Shown here: positions 32,367-42,200 of the stretch, in pieces
How positions within the stretch are numbered: position 1 is the first letter of the stretch
Layout of the letters: every line of letters begins with the position of its first letter
From: Pedobacter sp. MC2016-05
Lineage (GTDB): Bacteria > Bacteroidota > Bacteroidia > Sphingobacteriales > Sphingobacteriaceae
DNA: 64,000 nucleotides
Direction: 5' to 3'
Assembly (NCBI RefSeq): GCF_026239735.1
Contig: NZ_JAPIVT010000007.1
Span: forward strand, 124,001 to 188,000
Notes under the pieces: generated by a model
Told to the model about the DNA's origin: nothing
Databases searched by the model: none
What the model saw: the letters and a program-made list of their open reading frames with translations, nothing else
Translations under genes and position numbers: made by a program

Positions 32367-32867
32367 TTATCCTGCTATTTTTGCCAGGTGTGCTTCCAGC
32401 AACTCAATTCCTTTTTCATTCCCCTGCATCGCCGCAAAATCTAACGCATGTTGCCCTCTATTATCAAGTAAATTGGCGTCAGCACCGCTAGCCAGTAGTA
32501 ATTGCAAAACGTCATTTCTACCAAACATCGCTGCAAACATTAATGCCGTTCCTCCGTTTCCATGTTTCAAATCTAAGTTTGCCCCATGCTCAATTAATAA
32601 TTCAGCAATGCCGATATAACCCTTGAATGCCGAACCCATTAAAGCAGTATTGCCGCCAAAATCAGCAGCATCAATATCGGCACCATGCTCAATTAATAAT
32701 TTGGCTGCTTCCGGTTGATTATTATAACAAGCGATGATCAGAGGCGTATATCCCTTTTCATCTTGAAAATTTAAGTCTGCATTGCGATGAATCAATTCAT
32801 TTAAAATTTCAATTTCTCCTTTTCTTGCAGCTGGTATAATGAGTAAGTTTATGTCGTTCATGTTCAT
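32367..32867 (-). CDS. Ankyrin repeat protein
   Basis: A 166-aa protein of four to five ankyrin repeats with no signal peptide. Repeats are recognisable as GYTPLIIACYNNQPEAAKLL, GNTALMGSAFKGYIGIAELL and GTALMFAAMFGRNDVLQLLL, each followed by a HGA or SGA turn. The protein would mediate protein contacts in the cytoplasm. It is convergent with the catalase. Bacterial ankyrin genes paired with catalase are known (for example ankB with katB in Pseudomonas, where the ankyrin protein is needed for full catalase activity), so a link is possible though the orientation here does not make an operon. A secreted DUF4369-like protein lies 32 bp upstream on the same strand. Confidence 0.93.
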   Translation of the reverse strand: MNMNDINLLIIPAARKGEIEILNELIHRNADLNFQDEKGYTPLIIACYNNQPEAAKLLIEHGADIDAADFGGNTALMGSAFKGYIGIAELLIEHGANLDLKHGNGGTALMFAAMFGRNDVLQLLLASGADANLLDNRGQHALDFAAMQGNEKGIELLEAHLAKIAG

Positions 32868-32899
32868 ACAACTTCGCTATGATTTAAAAGTTTTAAAAA

Positions 32900-33514
32900 C
32901 TATTTTCCGTACACAAGTATCTTTAATTCTTTCCCTTCCGTACTTTGCTGCAGTTTATTGCTCAAAGCCGAAAAGCACTTTTCATAGTCAATACGTTCAG
33001 TGAACATTCGGTTACCCCGAAATTTTAAAAGTGCTTTTAGAAAGCTAATTGCAATTGCAGCATCAGGATGTGATGAGAAAAACTCCAGGTATTTTTTATT
33101 CCTGATCGTCGCCCTCATACCATCCAGATCGATATTTAACTGTCCACCTCTAACTTGAGCGCTATCAATTTCATCGGCAATGTTAATGGTGGTGTTATTT
33201 TCAAAAATCAACATTCGGTAAGATCTCGGCAGGAAAGCATAAATCTTTCTGGCTTCTTCATAAGTTTTAGTCGAATCCGGGCCGAGAAAAATAGTGATTT
33301 GCTTATTTTCCATTTCACATGGTTTTTTAAATGCAAACGCGAAATCTTTCCCATTTATCGGTTGAAAATATTGCTTTCTTGAGTTTAGATCATAAATGAA
33401 AACATACTTATTGTTCGCGGTAAATTTAATATGGCCGGTTAATTTTAGGCTATCGGTTTGAGCAAATGCGTTAAATGCTGCCAGGAAGCCGATCATCAAT
33501 AAAATTTTTTTCAT
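32900..33514 (-). CDS. Secreted protein of unknown function, weakly DUF4369-like
   Basis: A 204-aa exported protein. The signal peptide ends AFAQ at about residue 19. Residues 25-110 resemble the beta-rich N-terminal domain found before thioredoxin domains in Bacteroidota (LTGHIKFTANNKYVFIYDLN, then a strand-rich region), but no CxxC thioredoxin domain follows; the C-terminal half is helical (HPDAAIAISFLKALLKFRG). I cannot assign a function. It precedes the ankyrin gene on the same strand with 32 bp between, so the two may be co-transcribed. Confidence 0.75.
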   Translation of the reverse strand: MKKILLMIGFLAAFNAFAQTDSLKLTGHIKFTANNKYVFIYDLNSRKQYFQPINGKDFAFAFKKPCEMENKQITIFLGPDSTKTYEEARKIYAFLPRSYRMLIFENNTTINIADEIDSAQVRGGQLNIDLDGMRATIRNKKYLEFFSSHPDAAIAISFLKALLKFRGNRMFTERIDYEKCFSALSNKLQQSTEGKELKILVYGK

Positions 33515-33731
33515 AAAGAGTATTGTTAACTTTAGATAACTGATGTAAAGTATTTAATTTACTTTATATATCCAGCGCTAATTGGCTTTTTCTACCTCTT
33601 CAAATCCCCTTCTGATTAATTTATTTCAATTTAAAATTCTGTTAATCAACTGTTTGATTTTAAAATTGATTTTTAAAAATCCAGGGTTAATCACTTTTGC
33701 GTAAATGATGTCATAACAGAAACAAAAAACC

Positions 33732-34292
33732 ATGAAAAAATTATTTTTATCGGCAGTGGCTATAGTAGCTATCGCAATCGCATCAAACACATCAGTTCAG
33801 GCTCAGGAAAAAACCAAAATGGTTGGCGGCGCTGCAATGTATCCATCGAAAGACATTGTAGACAATGCAGTGAACTCAAAAGACCATACTACATTGGTTG
33901 CAGCAGTTAAAGCAGCAGGTTTAGTAGAAACGCTAAAAGGAGCAGGCCCGTTCACGGTGTTTGCACCAACAAACAGTGCTTTTGGTAAATTACCAGCAGG
34001 TACAGTTGAAACATTGGTTAAACCAGAAAATAAAGCAACGTTAACCAAAATCTTAACCTACCATGTGGTATCAGGAAAGCTAGATAGCAAAGCAATTGCA
34101 AAAGCAATTAAAGCTGGTAAAGGAAAAGCTGAATTAACCACAGTTGAAGGTGGTAAACTTTGGGCTTGGATGGAAGGCAAAAAATTAATGTTGAAAGACG
34201 AAAAAGGTGGTATGAGTACCGTTACAATAGCTGACGTGTATCAAAAAAATGGTGTTATCCATGTAATCGATACCGTTTTAATGCCAAAATAA
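33732..34292 (+). CDS. Secreted fasciclin domain protein
   Basis: A 186-aa exported protein with one fasciclin (FAS1) domain. The signal peptide ends SVQAQ at about residue 25. FAS1 signatures are present: TTLVAAVKAAGLVETLKGAG (about 53-72), GPFTVFAPTNSAFGKLP (about 72-88), LTKILTYHVVSGKLD (about 104-118) and NGVIHVIDTVLMP (about 173-185). FAS1 proteins mediate adhesion or self-association at the surface. The gene stands alone, with a strong terminator at 34312 and 217 bp of AT-rich DNA in front of it. Confidence 0.96.
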   Translation: MKKLFLSAVAIVAIAIASNTSVQAQEKTKMVGGAAMYPSKDIVDNAVNSKDHTTLVAAVKAAGLVETLKGAGPFTVFAPTNSAFGKLPAGTVETLVKPENKATLTKILTYHVVSGKLDSKAIAKAIKAGKGKAELTTVEGGKLWAWMEGKKLMLKDEKGGMSTVTIADVYQKNGVIHVIDTVLMPK

Positions 34293-34311
34293 TCATCCCT
34301 ATAGTAATGTT

Positions 34312-34343
34312 AAAACCGCATCGAAATGTTTCGATGCGGTTTT
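34312..34343. terminator. Terminator of the fasciclin gene
   Basis: AAAACCGCATCGAAA (34312-34326) pairs perfectly with TTTCGATGCGGTTTT (34329-34343) around a TG loop, followed by further Ts. The next gene on the other strand ends 19 bp away, so it is likely to act in both directions. Confidence 0.93.
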
Positions 34344-34361
34344 TTTATTTATTGCATAATG

Positions 34362-35186
34362 CTAAAATTCCATTTTATAGGCGATCACTGAATTGGCATT
34401 AAAAGTTGGGACATAAAGCATTTTGCTTTTCGGATCGTAGCCGATATCTGCAGTGTTCATTTTACCTCTCACATCCAAAAGCTTTTGCCTATTGCCATCT
34501 TTCTTGATGTGGTAAATGATTCCTTCCCAACAGGTAACAATAAAATTCCCCTTTCCATCAGGTTCGAGGCCATCGCCAGAAGCTTCCAAACCTTCAGCTA
34601 TTTGAGTTGCAACTTTATGATTATCAAACTTTAATAATTTTGTACCTGACAACACATGAAGTTCATTGTTAATAAATTTTAAACCGTTAGCAGCTGTTAC
34701 ATTTTTCAAATAGATTTCGCTTTTGTTATTAATTATCCGATGAATTTTATTTGTTCTCGTATCTGAAACATAAATTATTCCACGTTTATCTATCGCAATA
34801 TCATTCAGGAAAACAGCTTCCGGAACTCTTATTGATGCGGTGATTTTAGCAGTGGCCGTATCGATCTCATGTACCACATCAAGGTCGGCCACATAAAGTT
34901 TTCTACCGTAAATTGCCATTCCTTTCGGCGCATTTAAACCCGTAATCCAGGTTGAATTTTTAGTGCTACCGTCTCGATTTAAAATGGCTATACTGCCTGC
35001 GGCGTCTTTCTTATTCGCCGCACCATCAATCAGCGATACATACATTTGTTGTTTTTGGGGGATATAAAGAACCGATTCAGGTACGGCAAGCTGATCTTTA
35101 GACTTCCATATCTCTTTCAAACTGGTGCTTTGAGCGTTTGAAGATAATGCTACAAAAAGCAATGTAGTGGAAAAAATGTATTTCAT
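34362..35186 (-). CDS. Secreted SMP-30/NHL-type beta-propeller protein
   Basis: A 274-aa exported protein from ATG 35186; the frame is open for 36 more codons upstream but the signal peptide (MKYIFSTTLLFVALSSNAQ) begins at this ATG. The body has beta-propeller blades of the SMP-30/gluconolactonase or NHL type: GLNAPKGMAIYGRKLYVADL, VFLNDIAIDKRGIIYVSDTR, NGLKFINNELHVLSG and DIGYDPKSKMLYVPTF. Such proteins are sugar-lactone hydrolases or binding scaffolds; the metal-ligand positions of true gluconolactonases are partly visible (Asn in NDIAID and in ANGLKF, Asp in SGDGLEPDG). Function inferred from fold only. Confidence 0.85.
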   Translation of the reverse strand: MKYIFSTTLLFVALSSNAQSTSLKEIWKSKDQLAVPESVLYIPQKQQMYVSLIDGAANKKDAAGSIAILNRDGSTKNSTWITGLNAPKGMAIYGRKLYVADLDVVHEIDTATAKITASIRVPEAVFLNDIAIDKRGIIYVSDTRTNKIHRIINNKSEIYLKNVTAANGLKFINNELHVLSGTKLLKFDNHKVATQIAEGLEASGDGLEPDGKGNFIVTCWEGIIYHIKKDGNRQKLLDVRGKMNTADIGYDPKSKMLYVPTFNANSVIAYKMEF

Positions 35187-35318
35187 GTTTTGAATTTGGA
35201 GGATGATTAGCAAAATATAAAATTTAAAATCCCGATACAAACTTTTATGTAAATCACCCTTTGAGGTATTGCATCCTACCGTGATGTGTGGCAATTTTAG
35301 TAAAAATAAAAGAGGGTT

Positions 35319-36083
35319 ATGTTACACCAAATAATAGTGCTGGTTATGATGCTTTCTCCTTGCGGTGAAACAGATGCACAAAACAAAAAAGTGGTTAAAA
35401 AAGCAATTGTGGTAAAGCAAGTTTCGCCATTATTTGTAGGCAATTATGAAGGAATCAATAATGCTAAAGCCATTTCAATTAATTTGAAAGCCGATGGAGC
35501 TAAGGTTTCAGGATCATTAATGATGAATGGAGAATCAGCGAAAATTTCGGGCATTGCTTCAAAAAATATTGCCAGTGGGAAAATTATCGAAGATATTAGT
35601 GGTAAAGTCTATGCTTTTAATGCAGAACGAAAATCAAACACATTATTCTTTTCGATTACTTTTCCAGAGTATAATAATCAGGTGGTTAAAATGGAGCTCA
35701 CCAAAATCAATGCGCTAAACACTGCCATTTTAACCAAGCAAAGAGATTCGAGATTATTTGGCACCTGGCGCAACACCGAAGTCATCAGCAGTGGGAGTGG
35801 AGAGTTTTATTCATCTTTTTCTACCGATTATTTCCTTACGCTCAATGCGGATGGAAGCGCCTTTGCTTGGTCTGGAAAAAGCGCTGGCGGAACCAAAGAT
35901 GTTATGGTTGATGCCAATGGAAATGGTAAAGCCCAAAAGATGGAGTGGTACACGCAAGGTAAAAGTCTATTTTTTGTTGATACTTTAAGTAAAAAGCAAT
36001 CATCGGTAACCTTTTATGCGGAGCCAGCCCGAATGATGTTATCTACCAACAATAGCAAAAAGGTTTACCATCGAATGAAGTAA
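35319..36083 (+). CDS. Secreted protein of unknown function
   Basis: A 254-aa exported protein that I do not recognise. A short signal peptide ends near TDAQ (about residue 21). Two beta-rich halves follow: a first domain (about 38-125) with NYEGINNAKAISINLKADG, GSLMMNGESAKISG, and a second (about 145-250) starting at FGTWRNTEVI and holding FLTLNADGSAFAW, a lipocalin-like strand pattern in which an opening GTW motif is typical. It is divergent from the propeller gene, 132 bp away, and its stop abuts that of the convergent endonuclease-like gene with one base between. Confidence 0.75.
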   Translation: MLHQIIVLVMMLSPCGETDAQNKKVVKKAIVVKQVSPLFVGNYEGINNAKAISINLKADGAKVSGSLMMNGESAKISGIASKNIASGKIIEDISGKVYAFNAERKSNTLFFSITFPEYNNQVVKMELTKINALNTAILTKQRDSRLFGTWRNTEVISSGSGEFYSSFSTDYFLTLNADGSAFAWSGKSAGGTKDVMVDANGNGKAQKMEWYTQGKSLFFVDTLSKKQSSVTFYAEPARMMLSTNNSKKVYHRMK

Positions 36084-36084
36084 T

Positions 36085-37140
36085 TTACTCTACTTCTGCA
36101 TTAACTTTCTCTTCTGCCAGTTCAAGATCTTCTTGTGTGGCTTGCGGTTTTTCATTTTGGCTTTCTGCCTTCGGGTTATGTTGCAATTCCACGCACATAG
36201 GGAAGTGATCGGAGCCACAATTTTCCAGGCGTTTGATAGCGTTAAGCGTAAAATCTGTTGAACAGAAGATATGATCTAAAGGAAAACGCAAGAAAAAATA
36301 ATTGGCATTAAAAGAGTTGAAAAATCCTCTGCCGCGTCTTGGGTCAAGCAATCCGCTAATTTTACCGAATAATTCAGTGGTATAACTCCAGGCGACATCA
36401 TTCAAATCGCCCATCACAATCACTGGGTATTTATCATCTTTTGCTTTGTTTGCCACCAACAAAATCTCTTTGTCCCGCTCTGTCGATCGAGGATTTTCTT
36501 GCGGTACTGGTGGCTCGGGATGTAAACAAAACAATTTAATCAACTGTCCTGATGGTAATTTCACCAGAGTTTCAATAGAGGGAATATCACTTTTGACGAG
36601 GTAATTTACCTGACCATCAATTAATTCATATTTAGAGTATAACAGCATTCCGTAGGTATTTTCCAGCGGAATTTTAACTTGATGTGGATAATCGTTGCTT
36701 AGAAAATCCATTTCCTGCTGCCACCATAAATCGGTTTCTACCAATAGAACCACATCTGGCTTGCACTCGGCGATGATTGTAAGATATTCATTCGCTTTTC
36801 TATTCTCCTGAAAAACGTTTCCGATGAATAATTTTAGGGTAGAAGAAGTTTCCTTGTTTTTAGAATCAATAATCTGTTTTTTACCAAAAATGGTGAAGGG
36901 AATAATCAGATATAATAAATAAAAAAGGTTAAGCAATAAAGCAACTATAATAACGAGATCAACTGTGGTTTTTGGAAAATCAAATAAAAATATAATCCCA
37001 ACCAGCACCAGGTTTAATGCCAGCTTTTGCAACCTTGGGTATTCAAACACCCTGAAAATCCAGAAGTCGTGACGGATGAACGGAATCAGTGTTGAAATGA
37101 TAATCAACAAACTAAGAGAAAATAGAACTGAATGCATCAA
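36085..37140 (-). CDS. Membrane-anchored endonuclease/exonuclease/phosphatase family protein
   Basis: A 351-aa protein. Residues 1-90 hold three hydrophobic helices (about 3-20, 38-55 and 62-87), followed by a DNase-I-like hydrolase domain from about 100. Catalytic motifs: VVLLVETDLWW (Glu near 135), KLFCLHPEPP (His near 205), PVIVMGDLNDVAWS (Asp and Asn near 245) and the final SDHFPMCVEL (Asp-His near 319). The metal-dependent hydrolase domain probably faces outside. The C-terminal 30 residues are charged and low complexity. Substrate could be nucleic acid, a phosphoinositide-like headgroup or another phosphodiester; not decidable here. Confidence 0.9.
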   Translation of the reverse strand: MMHSVLFSLSLLIIISTLIPFIRHDFWIFRVFEYPRLQKLALNLVLVGIIFLFDFPKTTVDLVIIVALLLNLFYLLYLIIPFTIFGKKQIIDSKNKETSSTLKLFIGNVFQENRKANEYLTIIAECKPDVVLLVETDLWWQQEMDFLSNDYPHQVKIPLENTYGMLLYSKYELIDGQVNYLVKSDIPSIETLVKLPSGQLIKLFCLHPEPPVPQENPRSTERDKEILLVANKAKDDKYPVIVMGDLNDVAWSYTTELFGKISGLLDPRRGRGFFNSFNANYFFLRFPLDHIFCSTDFTLNAIKRLENCGSDHFPMCVELQHNPKAESQNEKPQATQEDLELAEEKVNAEVE

Positions 37141-37430
37141 ATAGGAAAGTTCGGCATGCGACCGAGCGCTTTAAGTTTAGTTTACAATTTTTAGAACGTA
37201 TTTAACACCGCTTTGTTTGTTTTGACTGCGTGAAATACTTGATTCAGCCTTGGATTTTTAATTGATAGGAGTCTTGTTCGCTAATTTGCGAACGCCAATC
37301 TCAATTGTAAAATCCTCAAGGGCATCTGTTTAATGTAAAATATGACTGAAATTCTTTAAATTTAATTCATATTGGTTGTGGTTTCAGGATTTCTTAACAT
37401 TTAATTAGCATAATTTGTAGCTTTGACAAA
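37141..37430. other. Promoter region between divergent genes
   Basis: No gene is visible between the divergent endonuclease-like and ECF sigma genes. A short hairpin GTTCGC (37276-37281) / GCGAAC (37288-37293) lies near the middle. The last 50 bp (AATTTGTAGCTTTG just before the sigma ATG) resemble a Bacteroidota promoter but I cannot place the boxes with confidence. Confidence 0.4.
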
Positions 37431-38033
37431 ATGTCCCTTGAAAATCTGAACGATAGCGACGAATTAAGATACCTCGAATACTTAAAAAGTGGTCGCAGGG
37501 AGGGTTTTGATTTCATTTATTCCACTTATAGCCGGCTGCTATTGCCAAAACTGCAGCGCATGGTTAAAAATAATGAAGTTGCTGATGAGCTTTTGCAGGA
37601 TATTTTTCTAAAAGTTTGGATAAACAGGAATGATATCGACTTAGCTAAATCTTTTAAAGGCTGGATTTTTACCATTGCGCAAAATACAGTTTATGGTTAC
37701 TATCGAAAATTGGCCTTAGACATCAAAATGCAAAAATACCTGATCGAAACCTTTGCAGAATTTTACAATCAAACCGAAGATTACATTTTTAACAAAGAAC
37801 GTTACGCCTTACTAAATTCAGCGATAGATAAATTGCCAGCTCAACGCAAGGAAATATTCAACCTTTGTAGGTTAGAAGGCAAAAGTTATCAGGAAGCTGC
37901 CGAAATTCTAGCAATAAGTCCTTCAACTGTGAGTAATCAACTGGTAAGTGCAACGAAATATGTAAAACGATATGTTTTTTTTCATTCCCAGGAGTTTATT
38001 ATGCTCTGTATTCTGGCTTACTTAAAAAAATAA
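37431..38033 (+). CDS. ECF-type RNA polymerase sigma-70 factor
   Basis: A 200-aa sigma factor. Region 2 (about residues 20-90) has FDFIYSTYSRLLLPKLQRMV and DELLQDIFLKVWINRNDI; region 4 (about 120-175) has LNSAIDKLPAQRKEIFNLCR and SYQEAAEILAISPSTVSNQL as the -35-binding helix-turn-helix. The FecR anti-sigma gene begins 55 bp downstream and an STN-type SusC follows, giving a complete cell-surface-signalling set: SusC senses the ligand, FecR transmits, this factor starts transcription. It should drive its own operon, probably through to the DUF3347 gene at 47316. Confidence 0.96.
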   Translation: MSLENLNDSDELRYLEYLKSGRREGFDFIYSTYSRLLLPKLQRMVKNNEVADELLQDIFLKVWINRNDIDLAKSFKGWIFTIAQNTVYGYYRKLALDIKMQKYLIETFAEFYNQTEDYIFNKERYALLNSAIDKLPAQRKEIFNLCRLEGKSYQEAAEILAISPSTVSNQLVSATKYVKRYVFFHSQEFIMLCILAYLKK

Positions 38034-38087
38034 CAAAAAAAAATCAAAGTGCGATAGTGTGTTTGTCCATCTCGTGCATAATATATA

Positions 38088-39242
38088 ATGACAACGATGG
38101 AGAAAAACTCAATAAAACCAGAACTATTCGAAAGATTTATTGCTAATGAGAGCAATGCTGCGGAGCTTAACCAGCTTTTTCAGTATTTTGAAGCTGCTGA
38201 TGAATTGGAGTTGAAAAACTTAATTGCCGCTGAAATTAAAAGTGGAGCCGAAGACTTTGATCTACTTGGAAGCCAGAAGCGTCTGGATGAGGTTCATGCC
38301 AAACTTACTGAACTTCTTTTTGAGAAGAAGAGAAGTAAAGTTTTAACCTTGGTAAGAACTGGCAGCTTGCTTAAAATTGCTGCAAGTCTCCTCATCATTT
38401 CACTATTTGGCTTGCTTGCGTACAGGCTTTTAAATCCGGATCACCTAATTATTCCAGGAACTGCAATTGCCACATTAAGTTTTGATGGTAAAAAGACTAG
38501 ACTTGGGGTAGGACGTGACACAACGATTTATCAGAAAAAAGGCATTCAAGTAAGTACAAAAGCCGATGGCACTATTGTTTACATGGCTGTAAATGCTGAT
38601 TCGGCAACGGCCTCGAGGTTGAACACGCTGGAAACGCCGAAAGGTGGTGAGTACAAAGTTACTTTGGGCGACGGCTCAATTGTAATGCTCAACGCTGGCT
38701 CGAAGCTAACTTTTCCAACAGATTTTAGAGGAACTGAAAGGAAGGTTTCTGTAGAAGGTGAGGCCTTTTTCAAAGTGGCCAAAAATGCCGCAAAACCATT
38801 TATTGTTGCCGTTGCTGGCAGTGAAATTAAGGTTTTAGGGACGCAGTTTAACGTGAGCAGTTACCCCGAAGATCGGGAAACAACCGCAACATTGTTAGAG
38901 GGAAGCATTCAGTTTTCAAATGCGGGTCGCGAGGTTATTTTAAAGCCAAACCAACAGGTTTCTGCAGGCTACAGCAAATTAGAGTTGAGAAATGTTTCGG
39001 CCGATGATTTTGCAGCATGGACCAAAGGTGAATTTTTGTTTAACGATGTTCCGCTGAATGTGGTGATGCAAAAACTTGGGCGCTGGTACAAAGTTGAAGT
39101 CGATTTAGCTGCGATGCCGCAGAAAAACCTGTACATCAAAATATCCCGCAAGGCGGATATTGATGAGGTTTTAGAAAACATTTCAAAAGCAACCGGTTAC
39201 CAATTCGAGATCGAATCGAATAAGATTGTTTTAGAGAAGTAA
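38088..39242 (+). CDS. FecR family anti-sigma factor
   Basis: A 384-aa inner-membrane anti-sigma factor. The cytoplasmic N-terminal domain (about 1-85) binds the sigma factor; one membrane helix is at about 87-107 (LLKIAASLLIISLFGLLAYR). The periplasmic FecR domain (about 180-285) contains TPKGGEYKVTLGDGSIVMLN, FRGTERKVSVEGEAFFKVAK and IKVLGTQFNVSSY, and a C-terminal DUF4974 domain (about 310-384) includes FNDVPLNVVMQKLGRWYKVE. The start may be ATG 38088 or ATG 38097. It pairs with the sigma gene just upstream and with the STN domain of the SusC protein downstream. Confidence 0.96.
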   Translation: MTTMEKNSIKPELFERFIANESNAAELNQLFQYFEAADELELKNLIAAEIKSGAEDFDLLGSQKRLDEVHAKLTELLFEKKRSKVLTLVRTGSLLKIAASLLIISLFGLLAYRLLNPDHLIIPGTAIATLSFDGKKTRLGVGRDTTIYQKKGIQVSTKADGTIVYMAVNADSATASRLNTLETPKGGEYKVTLGDGSIVMLNAGSKLTFPTDFRGTERKVSVEGEAFFKVAKNAAKPFIVAVAGSEIKVLGTQFNVSSYPEDRETTATLLEGSIQFSNAGREVILKPNQQVSAGYSKLELRNVSADDFAAWTKGEFLFNDVPLNVVMQKLGRWYKVEVDLAAMPQKNLYIKISRKADIDEVLENISKATGYQFEIESNKIVLEK

Positions 39243-39285
39243 GATACCCGTCGTCGTCAGTTAACAACCAACCAAACTAAATTTT

Positions 39286-42200
39286 ATGACAAACCACTAC
39301 TTTCGCTTCGTCCGATCGGGATGCGGCTATTTATTAAACTGGTCGGCATTTCTATGCATCGCGATGCTAGTTTCGCTAGATGTATCGGCGCAAAACAACC
39401 AATACAATTTTGTTAAAGCACCGCTGAATACCGTTATTTCGGAAATTTCGACCAAAACCTCATATGAATTTGTATATGATGCGGAACTGGTGAAAAAAGC
39501 TAAGCCAATCAGTTTAAGCCTAAGTACCACTAGTATCAGAATATTAATGGATGAGGTGGTTAAGGGACAAGATTTTACTTACGAAATTAACAATAACAAA
39601 ACAATTGTACTAAAAGCCATTGCTCAAAATCTGGAAGAGTACATTGTTCATGGGATGGTTACCGATAGTATTGGTGGGCCGCTTCCGGGAGCATCGGTAA
39701 AATTGAAAGGAACAACAAGGTACACGCTTACCGATGGTAATGGGCATTTCAATATTACTCTAACGGGCAAATACACTTCATTAGAAATTAATTATGTTGG
39801 TTACCTGCCAGAAACTCAAAATATTGATAGGAATAAGACCTCTCAGATATTAACAATAAAACTAAAAGCAAATTCATCATTATTGAATGATGTTGTTGTA
39901 AATGGGTTTCAGTCGTTACCTGCCTCACGGGGTACTGGTGCAGCTGCAAGAATCGATAATAAAATGCTGAACGAAAACATCAACACTGATATATTAAGTG
40001 CATTAGAAGGTCGTGTTGCAGGATTGGTTTATGTTAAAAATGCAAACGGAATTGGTGCTGATCGTCCTGTTTTAAGAGGCCAAGCAACTTTTTCATTTAC
40101 CGGTTTAACGAGAGATCCTTTAGTTGTAATTGATGGTTTACCGGCAGAAACTCCTTTAGAAGAAATTAATCCTTATGATATTGAATCGGTTACTGTTTTA
40201 AAAGATGGCGCTGCGGCTTCAATATATGGATCAAGATCGGCAAATGGAGTTGTTATTTTAACAACAAAGAAGGGTGATAGTCCTTTAAAAATTTCTTTAA
40301 ATACCGACTTTTTCATCGATACAAAACCGACTTTCGAAAGTATGCATTATGCATCAACTACTGATATTGTGGATTTTGAAACAGATGTTTATAATAGAGA
40401 ACGTGCTCGTTATGCCAATACTGAAACGATGTTTGCCGCTTATGGAACAGTTGCTAATGGAAGTATCAAATATTACAGTCCCTTATATCAGTTATTTAGA
40501 GATAGAGATGCGGGCAAAGTCACAATTGATCAGTTTAACCAACAATTGGCATCATTTAAAAATGCAGATTACTATGAGCAATATCGTGATAATGTATGGC
40601 AAAATGCTTTTCGACAACGCTACAACTTGTCTTTGAGTTCAGCAAGTTCTAAATCGAATACTTTTGCATCCATTAATTATGACCATTCTGCTCAACGTAT
40701 TATGGGTAATAACGATCAGAAAATTACCTTATATTTTAAAAATACCTATAATATAAAGAAATGGCTTAGTACAACTATAGGTTTTAATGGAGCGTATTCT
40801 ACTTCCCAATCGACAGATGGTAGTTATAGCTCATATACAGCGCTTCAACCAAGATATGCGTCTATTGTAAATCCAGATGGAAGTCTGGTTTACGCTAACT
40901 ACGTTAAATTGGCTGATGGTTTTGCAGGTTCCGAAATCAATGGGGCTGTAGCGAATGCTTTGCAAAGTACACCTCAATATAAATCCTACCGCTTCAATAT
41001 TTTGGAGTCTTTAAATGAAGGGATAATTGATGCTAACACAGTTTCTCTGAGAGCATTTGCTAATATCCAAGCGAAGATTATGGATGGGCTGAATTTCTCC
41101 AGTCAGATTCAATATGAAATGGGGACTACCAAAACCGAACAAATTTATGATGTAAACTCCTATAAAATGAGAGCCGCATATAATGCCCTAGTAGGTTTTA
41201 CACCTGCTACAAATGCCTTTACTTATGGATTGCCTACAGGTGGCAGGATTAGCCAGGGTATGCAGCAAAATAATGCCTACACTTTCAGAAACCAATTGAG
41301 TTTTGATCGATCTTTTGATGGTGGTAAACATTCAATTGCAGCAGTTGCCGGTATGGAAATGCGACAAACATTTTTACCAATTGGAATGACAGACATTAGA
41401 TACGGTTTTGACCCTGTTACACTTACTTCAACATTAATTAATAACCAATCTATAAGTCAAACTGGCTTGCCAAGTTATATTTTTGGCGGCAATAAGACTT
41501 TAGGTGTGGCAGGGCGCACTTTCCAAGAAACCAAACATAGAAACATATCAAGCTTTGCCAATGCAAGTTATACATACCTAAATAAATACAATGTTACAGG
41601 AAGTTTCAGGATAGATCAGGCAGATTTTTTTGGTGCAGATCCTGAGTTTAAAAATAGACCACTATGGTCTGTAGGCATCGGTTGGAATGCCAGTAATGAA
41701 GAATTTTTGCAAGCCCAACCTTGGATCAACTTGTTAAAACTTCGTGCAACTTATGGTATTAACGGTAATCAAAATACTGATGCTACAAAGTTCCTTACTG
41801 CCAGAAGAGTAAGTGATAACCTTTTCCCAGCACTTCAATACCTGAATATCGTTGGTATTCCTAATCCAAAATTACGTTGGGAAAAAACTGAAACCTATAA
41901 TGTAGGGATTGATTATGCTTTTTTAGGAAATCGTTTAAGAGGTACTATTGACTTTTATGATAGGAAAAGTACTGATTTAATGGTAACAACAGATCTAGAT
42001 CCAACTGTAGGATCGGCATCTTTGTTAATTAATAATGGAGTACTAAGAAATAAAGGGATTGAATTCACAGTTGGTGGTGATTGGTTAAAATCTGGAGACC
42101 TGACGCTTAGCTCAACATTTGTGCTCGGGTTTAACAGGAGCAAAATTGGAAAGGTAAATAGGGCACTTGCTACAGCACCTTCATATGTGGGCTCTCCACA

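Noticed and set aside
41955..42143. Antisense frames over SusC, CopA, catalase, CusA and other long genes
   Set aside because: They mirror codon structure of strongly supported genes on the other strand and show no protein features of their own.
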